Below, piece after piece: positions 16,140 to 26,417 of a DNA stretch of 64,000 nt. Within the stretch, counting starts at the first letter, position 1, and each line of letters opens with the position of its first letter. The stretch is from Rhodospirillaceae bacterium (GTDB lineage Bacteria; Pseudomonadota; Alphaproteobacteria; Bin65): assembly GCA_009840595.1 (NCBI GenBank), contig VXNK01000038.1, positions 21,237 through 85,236 of the forward strand. Reading direction: 5' to 3'. The notes under the pieces were generated by a model, which was given only the letters and a program-made list of their open reading frames with translations, ran no database searches and had not been told where the DNA came from. The position numbers were made by a program, and so were the translations under genes.

Positions 16140-16412
16140 ATGCCCGTCCGGACCGCACGGATCGTCAACCGCAAGGGGCTGCACGCGCGCGCCGCGGCGG
16201 CGTTCGCCAGGACGGCTGGGGATTTTTCCTGCGACGTGCAGGTGTCGCGCAGCGGGACGACCGTTTCCGGCCATTCGATCATGGGGCTGATGATGCTGGC
16301 GGCGGCGCAGGGCACGACGATCGATATCCGCGCCGAAGGCCCGGACGCCAGCGCCGCACTCGGTGCGCTGGAACGGCTGATCGCCGGCGGCTTCGGCGAG
16401 GGGCCGGGCTAG
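16140..16412 (+). CDS. ptsH: Phosphocarrier protein HPr (Npr-like)
   Basis: 90-residue phosphocarrier that takes phosphate from enzyme I and gives it to EIIA. His15 lies in RKGLHARAAAAF and Ser46 in SGHSIMGLMMLAA, both at canonical numbers, so it can be phosphorylated at His by PtsP (26418-28766) and at Ser by HprK (13356-13862). It directly follows the EIIA-Man gene and probably shares its transcript. The start ATG at 16140 gives a protein in exact register with the family. Confidence 0.95.
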   Translation: MPVRTARIVNRKGLHARAAAAFARTAGDFSCDVQVSRSGTTVSGHSIMGLMMLAAAQGTTIDIRAEGPDASAALGALERLIAGGFGEGPG

Positions 16413-16490
16413 TCCGCTTCCAAATCCGGGCGACATGCTCTAGCGTTATCCGCACGATCCGACGATTTTTTGCGCTCAGGAAGGCGGAAG

Positions 16491-18233
16491 ATGGCTACCG
16501 ACACGGACACCGCCCCGGAAAACGGCGGCAGCACGGACGCGGCCGGCAGGCCCTGGCTCAAGACCTATCCCGAAGGGATCGACTGGCAGGCGCCGCTGGA
16601 AATGGCGCCGCTGTGGGAAAATCTCGACGGCGCGGTCGCGAAATTCCCCGATCTCAACCTGCTCGATTTCCTCGACCGCAAGTTCACCTACAGCCAGATC
16701 GGCGATCTGGCGAACCGGGCGGCCAAGGGCTTCCAGGACATCGGCGTCGGCAAGGGCGTCAATGTCGGGCTGTTCCTGCCGAACTGCCCGCAATTCGTCG
16801 TCTGCTACTACGGCATCCTGAAGGCGGGCGGCACGGTGGTGAACTATTCGCCGCTCTATTCGGAACCCGAGCTGGAATACCAGATCGAGGATTCGCACAC
16901 CGACATCATGGTGACCCTGAATGTCGAGGCGCTCTATCCCAAGATGGCCAGCCTGCTGCCGAAAACCCGGCTGAAGAAGCTGGTGATCGGCATGATCGCC
17001 GAGGTGCTGCCCTTCCCGAAGAGCCTGCTCTATCCGCTGGTCAAGCGGAAGGAGATCTCGAAAGTCCCGAACGACGACAACCATGTCCGCTTCGCCGACC
17101 TGACGGCGAACAGCGGCGACTTCGCGCCGGCCGAGGTCGACCCGCAGGAGGATGTCGCCGTGCTGCAGTATACCGGCGGCACGACCGGCGTTTCCAAGGG
17201 CACCATGCTGACCCACGCCAACCTGATGGCCAACGTCCAGCAGGCCTATCTGTGGAACACCTCGATGGAGGAAGGCAGGGACGTGTTCATGGCCGTGCTG
17301 CCCTTCTTCCACGTCTTCGCCATGACCTCGGTGATGAACCTGTCGATCCGCTCCGGGGCGGAGATGATCGTCCATCCGCGCTTCGTGCTCGACGACGTCA
17401 TGCGCGATATCGACAAGAAGAAGCCGACCGGCTTCCAGGGCGTGCCGACCATGTATAACGCCATGTCGAACCATCCGAAGATCGCGCAGTTCGATCTCCG
17501 GTCGATCAAGGCCTGCATCTCCGGCGGCGCGCCCCTGCCGGTCGAGGTCAAGGCCCAGTTCGAGGGCCTCGCCGGCTGCACGGTCATGGAGGGCTACGGC
17601 CTGACGGAGTGCGCGCCGAGCGCCGCCTGCAACCCGCTGGAGGGCGTCAACAAGGCGGGCTCCATCGGCATGCCGCTGCCCAATACGGAGCTCATCATCA
17701 CCGACCGGGAGGATCCGCACAAAATCCTCGGCACCGGCGAGGACGGCGAGATCTGCATCAAGGGCCCGCAGGTGATGAAGGGCTACTGGAACCGGCCCGA
17801 AGCGACGGCCGACACCATCGTCGAGGGCCGGCTGCGCACCGGCGACGTCGGCTATATGGACGAGGACGGCTACACCTTCATCATCGACCGCATGAAGGAC
17901 CTGATCCTGTGCGGCGGCTTCAACGTCTATCCGCGCCATGTCGAGGAGGCGGTCTACCAGCACCCGTCGGTCGAAGAGGTGACGGTGATCGGCATCCCCG
18001 ACGACTATCGCGGCGAAAGCCCCAAGGCCTTCGTCAAGCTGAAAGAGGGCGCCGAACCGGTCGACGAGGCCGGCATGATCGAGTTCCTCAAGGAACGGCT
18101 CGGCAAGCACGAGATTCCGGGCGCGGTCGAATTCCGCGCCGAACTGCCGAAAACCCTGATCGGCAAGCTCTCCAAGAAGGAACTGGTCGAGGAAGAGCGC
18201 GAAAAATACGAAGCCCGGAAAGCCGCAGGGTGA
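16491..18233 (+). CDS. Long-chain fatty-acid--CoA ligase (AMP-dependent synthetase family)
   Basis: Activates a carboxylic acid as its CoA thioester through an acyl-AMP. 580 residues, the usual length for FadD-type enzymes. Motifs are YTGGTTGVSKGTMLTHANL (AMP-binding P-loop), GYGLTECAPSAACNP, LRTGDVGYMDEDGYTFIIDR and LILCGGFNVYPRHVEE, with the catalytic Lys region near the end (LPKTLIGKLSKKEL). ATG 16491 is preferred over TTG 16470 because AGGAAGGCGGAAG directly precedes it. The chain-length preference is not readable. It stands alone, 78 bases after ptsH and 109 bases before the MOSC gene. Confidence 0.93.
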   Translation: MATDTDTAPENGGSTDAAGRPWLKTYPEGIDWQAPLEMAPLWENLDGAVAKFPDLNLLDFLDRKFTYSQIGDLANRAAKGFQDIGVGKGVNVGLFLPNCPQFVVCYYGILKAGGTVVNYSPLYSEPELEYQIEDSHTDIMVTLNVEALYPKMASLLPKTRLKKLVIGMIAEVLPFPKSLLYPLVKRKEISKVPNDDNHVRFADLTANSGDFAPAEVDPQEDVAVLQYTGGTTGVSKGTMLTHANLMANVQQAYLWNTSMEEGRDVFMAVLPFFHVFAMTSVMNLSIRSGAEMIVHPRFVLDDVMRDIDKKKPTGFQGVPTMYNAMSNHPKIAQFDLRSIKACISGGAPLPVEVKAQFEGLAGCTVMEGYGLTECAPSAACNPLEGVNKAGSIGMPLPNTELIITDREDPHKILGTGEDGEICIKGPQVMKGYWNRPEATADTIVEGRLRTGDVGYMDEDGYTFIIDRMKDLILCGGFNVYPRHVEEAVYQHPSVEEVTVIGIPDDYRGESPKAFVKLKEGAEPVDEAGMIEFLKERLGKHEIPGAVEFRAELPKTLIGKLSKKELVEEEREKYEARKAAG

Positions 18234-18342
18234 CGCGCCCGGCCGGGACCGGCGCGCCGGAAACAGTCGCGGCCGGGAGGGTCCGGCCCGGGGCCGGACC
18301 CGGGGCTGGCGGCAGCGCGCTGCCTGCCGGATCGACCGGGAC

Positions 18343-19098
18343 ATGACCGCAACCGTCGCCGGCCTGTACCGGTATCCCGTCAAGGGCCTGCCCGGCGAAT
18401 CGCTGACGCGCGTCCGGCTGGCGCCGGGCGAAATTTTCCCGGGCGACCGCCGCTACGCCATCGCCCACAGGATGTCGGCCTGGGATCCCGCCGAACCCCG
18501 GTGGCGGCCCAAAGGGGATTTCGTAACCCTGGCGCGGGTCGCCGCGCTGGCCGGGCTCCAGGCCGCCTACGACGATCGCGGCCGTCTCGAAATCCGGCGC
18601 AGCGGCAAGCGGGTTGCCGGCGGCGATCCTGCTTTGCCGGCCGACCGGGCGGCCGTCGAACGGTTCCTTTCCGCCTTCCTGGCCGATGTCGCGAACGTCC
18701 CGGTCCGCCTGGCCGGGGCGGCGGACAGGGCGCTGACCGACGTGCCCGAGCCCTTCGTCTCGATCGTGAATGCCGAAAGCGTGCGGCACCTGGAGCGGGC
18801 CGCGGGCCGCCCGGTCGATCCCGCGCGCTTCCGCGCCAACATCGTGGTGCGCGGACTGCCGGCCTGGGCCGAGTTCGACTGGATCGGCTACGAAATTACC
18901 GTGGGGACGGTGCGGCTGCGGATCGAGGAGCGCATCGAACGCTGCGCGGCAACCGGCGTCAATCCGGAGTCGGCGCAGCGCGACCTCAACCTCGTCCGCA
19001 TCCTGTCGGAAGGCTGGGGCCACATGGATATGGGAGTCTACGCAACGGCGACCGGCGCCGGAACCGTGGCGGTCGGCGACGACGCGGCGCGGACGTAA
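18343..19098 (+). CDS. MOSC-domain protein (YcbX/mARC-like)
   Basis: 251-residue protein with an N-terminal MOSC_N barrel (VAGLYRYPVKGLPGESL, FPGDRRYAIAH) and a C-terminal MOSC domain containing the conserved cysteine in ERIERCAATGVNP, the likely molybdenum-cofactor ligand, followed by RDLNLVRIL and GHMDMGVYA. Such proteins carry or deliver molybdenum cofactor in N-hydroxylated compound reduction; unlike YcbX it has no C-terminal ferredoxin domain, so an electron partner would be needed. It converges with the DUF4167 gene, only three bases between stops. Confidence 0.88.
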   Translation: MTATVAGLYRYPVKGLPGESLTRVRLAPGEIFPGDRRYAIAHRMSAWDPAEPRWRPKGDFVTLARVAALAGLQAAYDDRGRLEIRRSGKRVAGGDPALPADRAAVERFLSAFLADVANVPVRLAGAADRALTDVPEPFVSIVNAESVRHLERAAGRPVDPARFRANIVVRGLPAWAEFDWIGYEITVGTVRLRIEERIERCAATGVNPESAQRDLNLVRILSEGWGHMDMGVYATATGAGTVAVGDDAART

Positions 19099-19101
19099 CG
19101 G

Positions 19102-19998
19102 TTATACCGCAGCGTCGGCGACCGGCTCCGCCGCCGCCGTTCCTTCCGCCTCGGCCGCCGGCTTGCGGCGGCGCGCGCGGGGCTTCGGGGCCTCTTCGCC
19201 GGCCGCACCGGCTTCGGCTTCCGCGGCTTCCGGCGCGGCGGCGGGCGGATCATCGGCGGGCGGATCGCCGGCAGCGCCGTTCCCGGCCGCCTCGTCGCCA
19301 ACCGGTTCGCTGCGGGCCGTCTCATCGCGGGCCGGATCGCCGGCATCGGCGTCCTTGCGCTCCCTGGATTGAGCGGCCGGGTCGGCCCCCCCGCCCAGTA
19401 TGCGGTGCAGGCCCCGATCCAGCGGCTCGTCGCCCGGAACGGCTTCGTCAGCCCTGCCGCTGCTGCGCCGGCGCGGATCGGAATCCTGGCGGCGAACCGA
19501 CGGGCGCCGGCCGCGGCCGCGCGGTTCGGCCTCGGCCTCGGCCGGCCGGTCCGCCGCAGCGGCTTCTGCGGGCACCGCCGCCTGTTCTTCGCCGTCTTCC
19601 TGGCGATCCCGGCCGCGGCGATTCCGGTTGTCCCGCCGGTCCTGGGCCTGGCCGCCCTGCACCTGCCCCCGGTCGCCGCGCGGGCGCGCATCGTGGAGCG
19701 GCGTCTCGTCCGAATCCGCCATATCGGGCTGACGGTCCTCGTCGCGAACCTGCGGCGGATTGAGCGCGATCGTCACCCGGTAATAATGGTCGGCGTGCTG
19801 GTGATAGTTTTCCGCCATGACCCGGTCGCCGGCCGAGGTCGCATCGCGCGCCAGGGCAAGGTATTTTTCGTTGAGCTGGGCTGCGGTGCCGCGCAGGCGC
19901 ACGCTGGGTCCGTTGCTGTCGAAAGACTGGTTGCGGCCGGGCCGGCGGTTCTGATTATTCCGGCCGCGCCCGCGGCGCTGATTGCTGTTCTGTCTCAT
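19102..19998 (-). CDS. DUF4167 family protein
   Basis: 298-residue protein specific to alphaproteobacteria. The DUF4167 domain is at the N-terminus: Arg/Asn-rich GRGRNNQNRRPGRNQSFDSNG, shown in part, then VRLRGTAAQLNEKYLALARD and NYHQHADHYYR. The rest is a long, charged, low-complexity region rich in Arg, Asp, Glu and Ala, ending in a basic motif (KPRARRRKP). The composition suggests a nucleic-acid-associated disordered protein, but no function is established to my knowledge. It stands downstream of prmC in the same orientation, as in many relatives, with a 242-base gap. Confidence 0.88.
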   Translation of the reverse strand: MRQNSNQRRGRGRNNQNRRPGRNQSFDSNGPSVRLRGTAAQLNEKYLALARDATSAGDRVMAENYHQHADHYYRVTIALNPPQVRDEDRQPDMADSDETPLHDARPRGDRGQVQGGQAQDRRDNRNRRGRDRQEDGEEQAAVPAEAAAADRPAEAEAEPRGRGRRPSVRRQDSDPRRRSSGRADEAVPGDEPLDRGLHRILGGGADPAAQSRERKDADAGDPARDETARSEPVGDEAAGNGAAGDPPADDPPAAAPEAAEAEAGAAGEEAPKPRARRRKPAAEAEGTAAAEPVADAAV

Positions 19999-20240
19999 TT
20001 TGCCTCGAACGAGGTTTGGCCTCTTTCCGGCCGGGCCGGCGCCCTCGGGCGCCCTGCTATGTCAGCGCGCCGGCGGGCGAGGCCCGTCAACGCGCGGGAG
20101 CTGTGAAATACCGGATCGTCGGCGTATTCGCTGCGGACGCCCCTTGGCGTCCGGCCTGGCCCGTCACGATGCGGAAGCTGCTTCGCCCTCTTCGTCGAAA
20201 CCCTTGTTTCCGGGAGTCCTCTATGGCGAATGCCCGAGCG

Positions 20241-21128
20241 TCATAGCAGAGCGGTTCCGGCCGCGCCAACGCTATTTCGCCGCGGCTGCGCCACAATAAC
20301 GCGCTGCCGGCCGGCAAGGTCGGCGGCGATTTCCAGGCAGTCCAGTCCGGCAGAGGCGAAGATGCCGGTTACGGCGTCGGCCTGGCCGTCGCCGAATTCC
20401 ACCGCCGCCTTCCCGCCCGGCGCCAGGTGCGTTGCGATGGCCGGCGCGAAGCGGCGGAAGGCGTCGAGACCGTCGGGGCCGCCGTCCAGGGCGGGGCGCG
20501 GGTCGTGATCGCGGACTTCCGGCTCCAGCCCGGCGATGTCCGCCGACGGGATATAGGGCGGATTGCAGACGATCCAGTCGAACGGCCCCGCGAAGCCGGC
20601 GAACCCGTCGCCTTCAGCAAACCGGGCCCGCTCCGCCAGGCCCAGCGACGCGGCATTGGCGCGGGCGGTCTCGACGGCGCCCGCGGCGATATCGGAGCCC
20701 GACCCGGTCGCGGCGGGTAGTTCGTTCAGCAGGGACAGCAGCAGGCAGCCGGTTCCGACGCCGATGTCGAACAGCGAGAGCGCCGCCGCGCGGTCGCCGG
20801 TGTGGCGCAGCACCGCCTCGACCAGGGTTTCGGAATCGGGCCGGGGGTCCAGCGTCGCCGCCGACAGCATGAAGGGCAGGCCCCGGAACTCGCGCCGGCC
20901 GACCAGCCGCGACACCGGCACCCGCTCCTCCGCCCGCTTGCGCAGCAAGGCGATCAGCCGGCCTTCGGCATCGGCCCTCAGGGGCTTCTCCGGAGAGGTG
21001 CGAACGCTGTCGGGAGACAGCCCCGCCGCATGGGCGACCAGCAGGACGGCATCGAGCCGCGCCGTGCCGATGCCGGCGTCGGCAAAGCGCCGCTCCGCTT
21101 CACGGACAGCCTGGCCCGCAGAGATCAT
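20241..21128 (-). CDS. prmC: Release factor glutamine methyltransferase PrmC
   Basis: Methylates the glutamine of the GGQ motif of release factors using S-adenosylmethionine. 295 residues: an N-terminal helical domain, then RPDSETLVEAVL, SAM motif LFDIGVGTGCLLLSLL and the catalytic NPPY in WIVCNPPYIPSADI. Its substrate prfA lies immediately upstream with a 23-base gap, the classic prfA-prmC operon. The acidic residue normally after motif I (GSDI here) is present. The C-terminal tail after GRQRVIVAQ is about 14 residues longer than the core. Confidence 0.96.
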   Translation of the reverse strand: MISAGQAVREAERRFADAGIGTARLDAVLLVAHAAGLSPDSVRTSPEKPLRADAEGRLIALLRKRAEERVPVSRLVGRREFRGLPFMLSAATLDPRPDSETLVEAVLRHTGDRAAALSLFDIGVGTGCLLLSLLNELPAATGSGSDIAAGAVETARANAASLGLAERARFAEGDGFAGFAGPFDWIVCNPPYIPSADIAGLEPEVRDHDPRPALDGGPDGLDAFRRFAPAIATHLAPGGKAAVEFGDGQADAVTGIFASAGLDCLEIAADLAGRQRVIVAQPRRNSVGAAGTALL

Positions 21129-21151
21129 GGCGGACCGCCCTCCGCCGGCGG

Positions 21152-22258
21152 TCAGCCGGCCGGCGCGCCGGGCGCGGCCTCTTCGCCCACCGCCGCCAGC
21201 CGCTCGGCCTCGTCATGGGCGGTGAGCGCGTCGACGATTTCGTCCAGGGCTTCGCCGGCCAGGACCTGGTCGATCTTGTAGAGGGTCAGCCCGATCCGGT
21301 GGTCGGTCACGCGGCCCTGCGGAAAATTGTAGGTCCGGATGCGCTCGGACCGGTCGCCGGAGCCGACCTGGCTCTTGCGCGCCGCCGCCCGCTCGGCGTG
21401 CCGGGCAGCCCGCTCCGCCTCGTACAGGCGCGCGCGCAGGATCTTCAGCGCCTTGGCCTTGTTCTTGTGCTGGGACTTCTCGTCCTGGATGGCGACGACG
21501 ATGCCGGTCGGGATATGGGTGATCCGCACGGCGCTGTCGGTCGTGTTGACCGACTGGCCACCCGGCCCGCTGGAGCGGTAGATGTCGATGCGCAGATCGC
21601 CATCGCTGACCTCGACATCGACCTCCTCGGCTTCGGGCAGTACGGCGACGGTGGCGGCCGACGTGTGGATCCGGCCGCTCGATTCGGTCTCCGGCACCCG
21701 CTGGACCCGGTGGACGCCGCTTTCGAACTTCAGGCGCGAAAACACGTTGCGGCCGGTAATCGAGACCTGGACCTCCTTGATGCCGCCGATGCCGGTGTCG
21801 CTGGCCTGCAACGCCTCCATCGACCAGCCGTGCTTTTCGGCATAGCGCTGATACATGCGGTAGAGGTCGGCGGCGAACAGGGCGGCCTCGTCGCCGCCGG
21901 TGCCGGCGCGGATTTCCAGGATGGCGTTCTTGGCGTCCGCCTCATCCTTGGGCAGCAGCAGCCGTTGCAGACGCAATTCCATGTCCGGGATGCCGGATTT
22001 CAGGTCGAGGAACTCGGTCTCCGCCATCGTCCGCATTTCGGCGTCGGTCTCCGGATCGGCGATCAGTTCGGCGAGGTCCGCCATTTCGGCCTGGGCCGCC
22101 TTCAGGGCGCGAATACCGGCGACCACCGGCTCCAGATCGGCATATTCCTTGGACAGGCGGGCGAATTCCCCGGGGTCGCCGGCCGCGCCGGCGGACATCT
22201 GCGCTTCGATCTCGCGATGGTGGGCGAGAACGGCATCGAGGCTGGCGGCAAGGTTCAT
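21152..22258 (-). CDS. prfA: Peptide chain release factor 1
   Basis: Terminates translation at UAA and UAG. 368 residues. The stop-codon recognition motif P-x-T appears as PET in [16 protein letters not shown], which marks RF1 rather than RF2, and the catalytic GGQ is in [16 protein letters not shown]. The start ATG at 22258 gives the usual N-terminal helical domain. It lies between hisS and prmC in a minus-strand series with gaps of 53 and 23 bases. Confidence 0.97.
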   Translation of the reverse strand: MNLAASLDAVLAHHREIEAQMSAGAAGDPGEFARLSKEYADLEPVVAGIRALKAAQAEMADLAELIADPETDAEMRTMAETEFLDLKSGIPDMELRLQRLLLPKDEADAKNAILEIRAGTGGDEAALFAADLYRMYQRYAEKHGWSMEALQASDTGIGGIKEVQVSITGRNVFSRLKFESGVHRVQRVPETESSGRIHTSAATVAVLPEAEEVDVEVSDGDLRIDIYRSSGPGGQSVNTTDSAVRITHIPTGIVVAIQDEKSQHKNKAKALKILRARLYEAERAARHAERAAARKSQVGSGDRSERIRTYNFPQGRVTDHRIGLTLYKIDQVLAGEALDEIVDALTAHDEAERLAAVGEEAAPGAPAG

Positions 22259-22311
22259 CGGTCGGTTTCCGGCGGACGGTGGCGGGGCGGCGGGACGTTC
22301 CGGCCGGCCCG

Positions 22312-23556
<1,245 letters not shown>

Positions 23557-23639
23557 TCTGGAATTTCCGGACCGGAGGAGCGGTTCCGCCGCCGCGGCGC
23601 GGCCGGCTTGACGCGACCGGCTTGACGCGGCGGGCGCCG

Positions 23640-24764
23640 CTATTCCGCCGCCTGTGCCTGGAGCGCCGCCTGTTCGGCCTCGATCTCGGCGGCCTTGCGC
23701 TCGACCAGTTCGACCAGATGGTCGACCAGGTCGCCCTCGCGCATCACATGGTGTTTTTCGCCGTTCAGATAAACCTGGTGGCCGCTCGCCCCGCCGGTCA
23801 GGCCGATATCGGTTTCGCGGGCTTCGCCGGGGCCGTTGACCACGCAGCCGATGACCGACAGCGACATCGGCGTGCTTATGTGGGCCAGCCTTTCCTCAAG
23901 CCGCGCCACCGTCGGGATGACCTGGAAATTCTGCCGGGCGCAGGACGGACAGGAAATGACGTTCACTCCGCGATGGCGCAGGCCGAGCGCCTTCAGGATC
24001 TCGAAACCGATCCTGATCTCCTCCACCGGATCGGCCGACAGGGACACGCGGATCGTGTCGCCGATGCCGGCCCAGAGCAGCGACCCCATGCCGATGCTGC
24101 TCTTGACCGTGCCGGTGGTCAGGCCGCCGGCCTCCGTAATGCCGAGATGCAGGGGATAGTCGCAGACATCGGCGAGCATCTGATAGGCCGCCACGGCGAG
24201 AAAGACGTCGGACGCCTTGCAGCTGATCTTGAACTCGAAGAAATCGTTGTCCTCGAGAATCGCGATATGGCGCTGGGCCGATTCCAGCATCGCCTCGGGG
24301 CAGGGCTCGCCGTATTTCTCGAGCAGGTCGCGTTCCAGCGATCCGGCATTGACGCCGATGCGCATCGAGCAGCCGTGATCCTTCGCCGCCTTTATGACCT
24401 CGCGGACCCGCTCCTCCTTGCCGATATTGCCCGGATTGATGCGCAGGCAGGCCGCGCCAGCCTGCGCCGCCTCGATCGCCCGTTTGTAGTGGAAGTGGAT
24501 GTCGGCGACGATGGGCGCCTTCGCACCGCGCGCGATCTCCCTCAGGGCCGCCGTCGATTCCTCGTCCGGGCAGGACACCCGGACGATGTCCGCGCCGGCC
24601 TCTTCGAGCTCGCGGATCTGCGCCAGCGTGGCCTTCACATCCGTCGTCGGCGTGTTGGTCATCGACTGGACGGCGATCGGCGCGTCGCCGCCGACCGGCA
24701 CCGGGCCGACGTGAATCCGGCGGCTCTTGCGCCGGTAGATGTCGCGATAGGGGCGAACGCTCAT
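23640..24764 (-). CDS. ispG: 4-hydroxy-3-methylbut-2-enyl-diphosphate synthase (flavodoxin) IspG
   Basis: Iron-sulfur enzyme of the non-mevalonate isoprenoid pathway, converting MEcPP to HMBPP. 374 residues. Cluster cysteines are in [11 protein letters not shown] and [12 protein letters not shown]; the TIM-barrel part has [14 protein letters not shown] and LRINPGNIG. The start at 24764 ([14 protein letters not shown]) is chosen over an upstream in-frame codon at 24878 because homologues begin here. dxs and ispA are also in the window (37262-40128), so three isoprenoid genes lie within 16 kb. Confidence 0.96.
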   Translation of the reverse strand: MSVRPYRDIYRRKSRRIHVGPVPVGGDAPIAVQSMTNTPTTDVKATLAQIRELEEAGADIVRVSCPDEESTAALREIARGAKAPIVADIHFHYKRAIEAAQAGAACLRINPGNIGKEERVREVIKAAKDHGCSMRIGVNAGSLERDLLEKYGEPCPEAMLESAQRHIAILEDNDFFEFKISCKASDVFLAVAAYQMLADVCDYPLHLGITEAGGLTTGTVKSSIGMGSLLWAGIGDTIRVSLSADPVEEIRIGFEILKALGLRHRGVNVISCPSCARQNFQVIPTVARLEERLAHISTPMSLSVIGCVVNGPGEARETDIGLTGGASGHQVYLNGEKHHVMREGDLVDHLVELVERKAAEIEAEQAALQAQAAE

Positions 24765-24924
24765 CGGACGGGCACCGCACTGGGTCGGACGAGGGGAAAG
24801 ACCTTGCGGACCGACGGCGCGCCGCAGCGCAATGCGTTTCCCCTGCCTCGACTTAAGTGCTGGCGCGGGCGCTGGCAACCGGGCGCAGGCAATCGCGGGG
24901 GCGGCGCGCGCCGGAAACGGCGGG

Positions 24925-26370
24925 TCATCCGCCCCGTCTCAGCCGGGCTGGATCGAGCGACAGGTTGTGGACCGGGCCGGGAGACTCGCCCGCCAGACCG
25001 GCCGACTTGCCGCGGACCAGATATTCGAGCTGGTTGGCCCGGCCGACGTCGAGCACCAGGCCGGGATCGTCGGGCACGGCGACGACATTGCCCTTCTCCA
25101 TGATTCCCTCGATCAGCACCTGGCGGGTCTGCGGATGCCGCACCCGGATCCAGACGAGACCCAACGCCCTGAGTTCGAGGCCCCGGGCGGCGGCGGGCGG
25201 CGGGGCTTCGGAACTCTCGCCACGCGCTTGCCCGGCGGCGGCGCGGCCGGCGGCCGGCTCGGGCGGCGGCGACCGGCGGGCAGCGGCGGCAAGGCGGACA
25301 GAATCGAGGGACAGGTTATGGCGAACCGTCTCCGCCGGGCCGGCAAGGCCGGCGGATTTTCCGGCGACCACATACTCCAGTTGATTGGCGCGGCCGACGT
25401 CGAGCACCAGTCCGGGATCGTCGGGCACCTCGATTTCGTTGCCCTGCTTCATGATGCCTTCGACGACCACCCGCCCCGTCGGAGGATGGCGCACCCGGAT
25501 CCAGACGAGGCCCAACGCCCTCAGGACGATGGGCCCGTCGGCGGGTGCAGCCGCCGGATTCCGCTCCCGATCCGGGGCGGTGGCGTCCGGAGCGGCGTTG
25601 TCCGGGGCAGCGGCGTCCGGGGCAGCAGCGTCCGGGGCAGAGTCGCCGGCGCCGGCGCCAGGCCGGGCGGGGTCGTCCGGACCGGGTGCGGCGGCATGCG
25701 CCGGCGGATCGGGCAGGGCGGCGGTTTCGCCGTCCCGCACCGTCGCTGCAGCGTCGGCGGATTGCTGCCCGGACGAATCGGCGGGCGAGTCGGCGGGCGG
25801 TGCGGCGGATACGCCGTCACCGGCCGGCCGGGTCGGTTCCGCCGCCGCATCCGCCTCTGCAACCTGGCGCGTCGCGGTCGGCGGGGCCGTGGCGAAATCC
25901 GCCGATGCCGCCGGTTTGCGTTCATCGGCCGTCCGGTAATACCAGGCGGTGTAGGCGGCGCCTGCGATCACCAACGACAGGACGAGCATGAGGCTGCGGG
26001 AAATGCGGCCCTGTTCGATCGGTTTCAGCCAGGTGTGCTGCGGGCCGACCGGCAGGTCGCCCGCTTCGTCCCTGAAGCGTTGGGCCAATTCGCCGGGATC
26101 GAGGCCGACATAGGTCGCATAGCTGCGCACGAACCCGATCGCATAGGGCAGCGCCGGCAGTGCGGCACGGTCGTTCCGTTCGAGGGCGGCGAGATAATCG
26201 TCGCGAATTTTCAGGGCCGATGCGGCCAGCTTCAGGCTGACCCCGAGGCGCTCCCGCGCCTCGCGCAACTCCATCCCGACATGGGTTTCCACCCGGGATA
26301 CAGCAGGCGCGCCGGACGGGTCGGCGGTGCGGTCGCCGCTGTCGCGGTTGAGTGGAGGCTGTGTGCCCAT
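24925..26370 (-). CDS. RodZ-like helix-turn-helix membrane protein with two tandem DUF4115 domains
   Basis: 481 residues. A cytosolic HTH_25 domain (about 33-100, [19 protein letters not shown]) is followed by one transmembrane helix (126-144), a disordered Ala/Pro/Asp-rich periplasmic linker with AAPD repeats near 245-267, and then two copies of the RodZ C-terminal domain DUF4115, at residues 283-360 and 400-477. RodZ links MreB to the wall-elongation machinery; RodZ-like proteins normally have one such domain. The copies share long identical blocks ([41 protein letters not shown]). It sits between ptsP and ispG, which is the usual place for this HTH/DUF4115 protein in alphaproteobacteria. 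Confidence 0.87.
   Translation of the reverse strand: MGTQPPLNRDSGDRTADPSGAPAVSRVETHVGMELREARERLGVSLKLAASALKIRDDYLAALERNDRAALPALPYAIGFVRSYATYVGLDPGELAQRFRDEAGDLPVGPQHTWLKPIEQGRISRSLMLVLSLVIAGAAYTAWYYRTADERKPAASADFATAPPTATRQVAEADAAAEPTRPAGDGVSAAPPADSPADSSGQQSADAAATVRDGETAALPDPPAHAAAPGPDDPARPGAGAGDSAPDAAAPDAAAPDNAAPDATAPDRERNPAAAPADGPIVLRALGLVWIRVRHPPTGRVVVEGIMKQGNEIEVPDDPGLVLDVGRANQLEYVVAGKSAGLAGPAETVRHNLSLDSVRLAAAARRSPPPEPAAGRAAAGQARGESSEAPPPAAARGLELRALGLVWIRVRHPQTRQVLIEGIMEKGNVVAVPDDPGLVLDVGRANQLEYLVRGKSAGLAGESPGPVHNLSLDPARLRRGG
24940..25524 (-). repeat. Tandem duplication of the DUF4115 coding segment
   Basis: The stretch coding for residues 283-360 (25291-25524) is repeated as 24940-25173 for residues 400-477, separated by a ~117-base Ala/Pro-rich spacer. 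Amino-acid identity between copies is high over about 78 residues, including an unbroken 19-residue block from VPDDPG to NQLEY, so the duplication is either recent or homogenised. Confidence 0.9.
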
Positions 26371-26417
26371 ATCGTCGCCTTGACCCGATTCACCGCCTGA
26401 CGGGGCAGCGACCGGGG

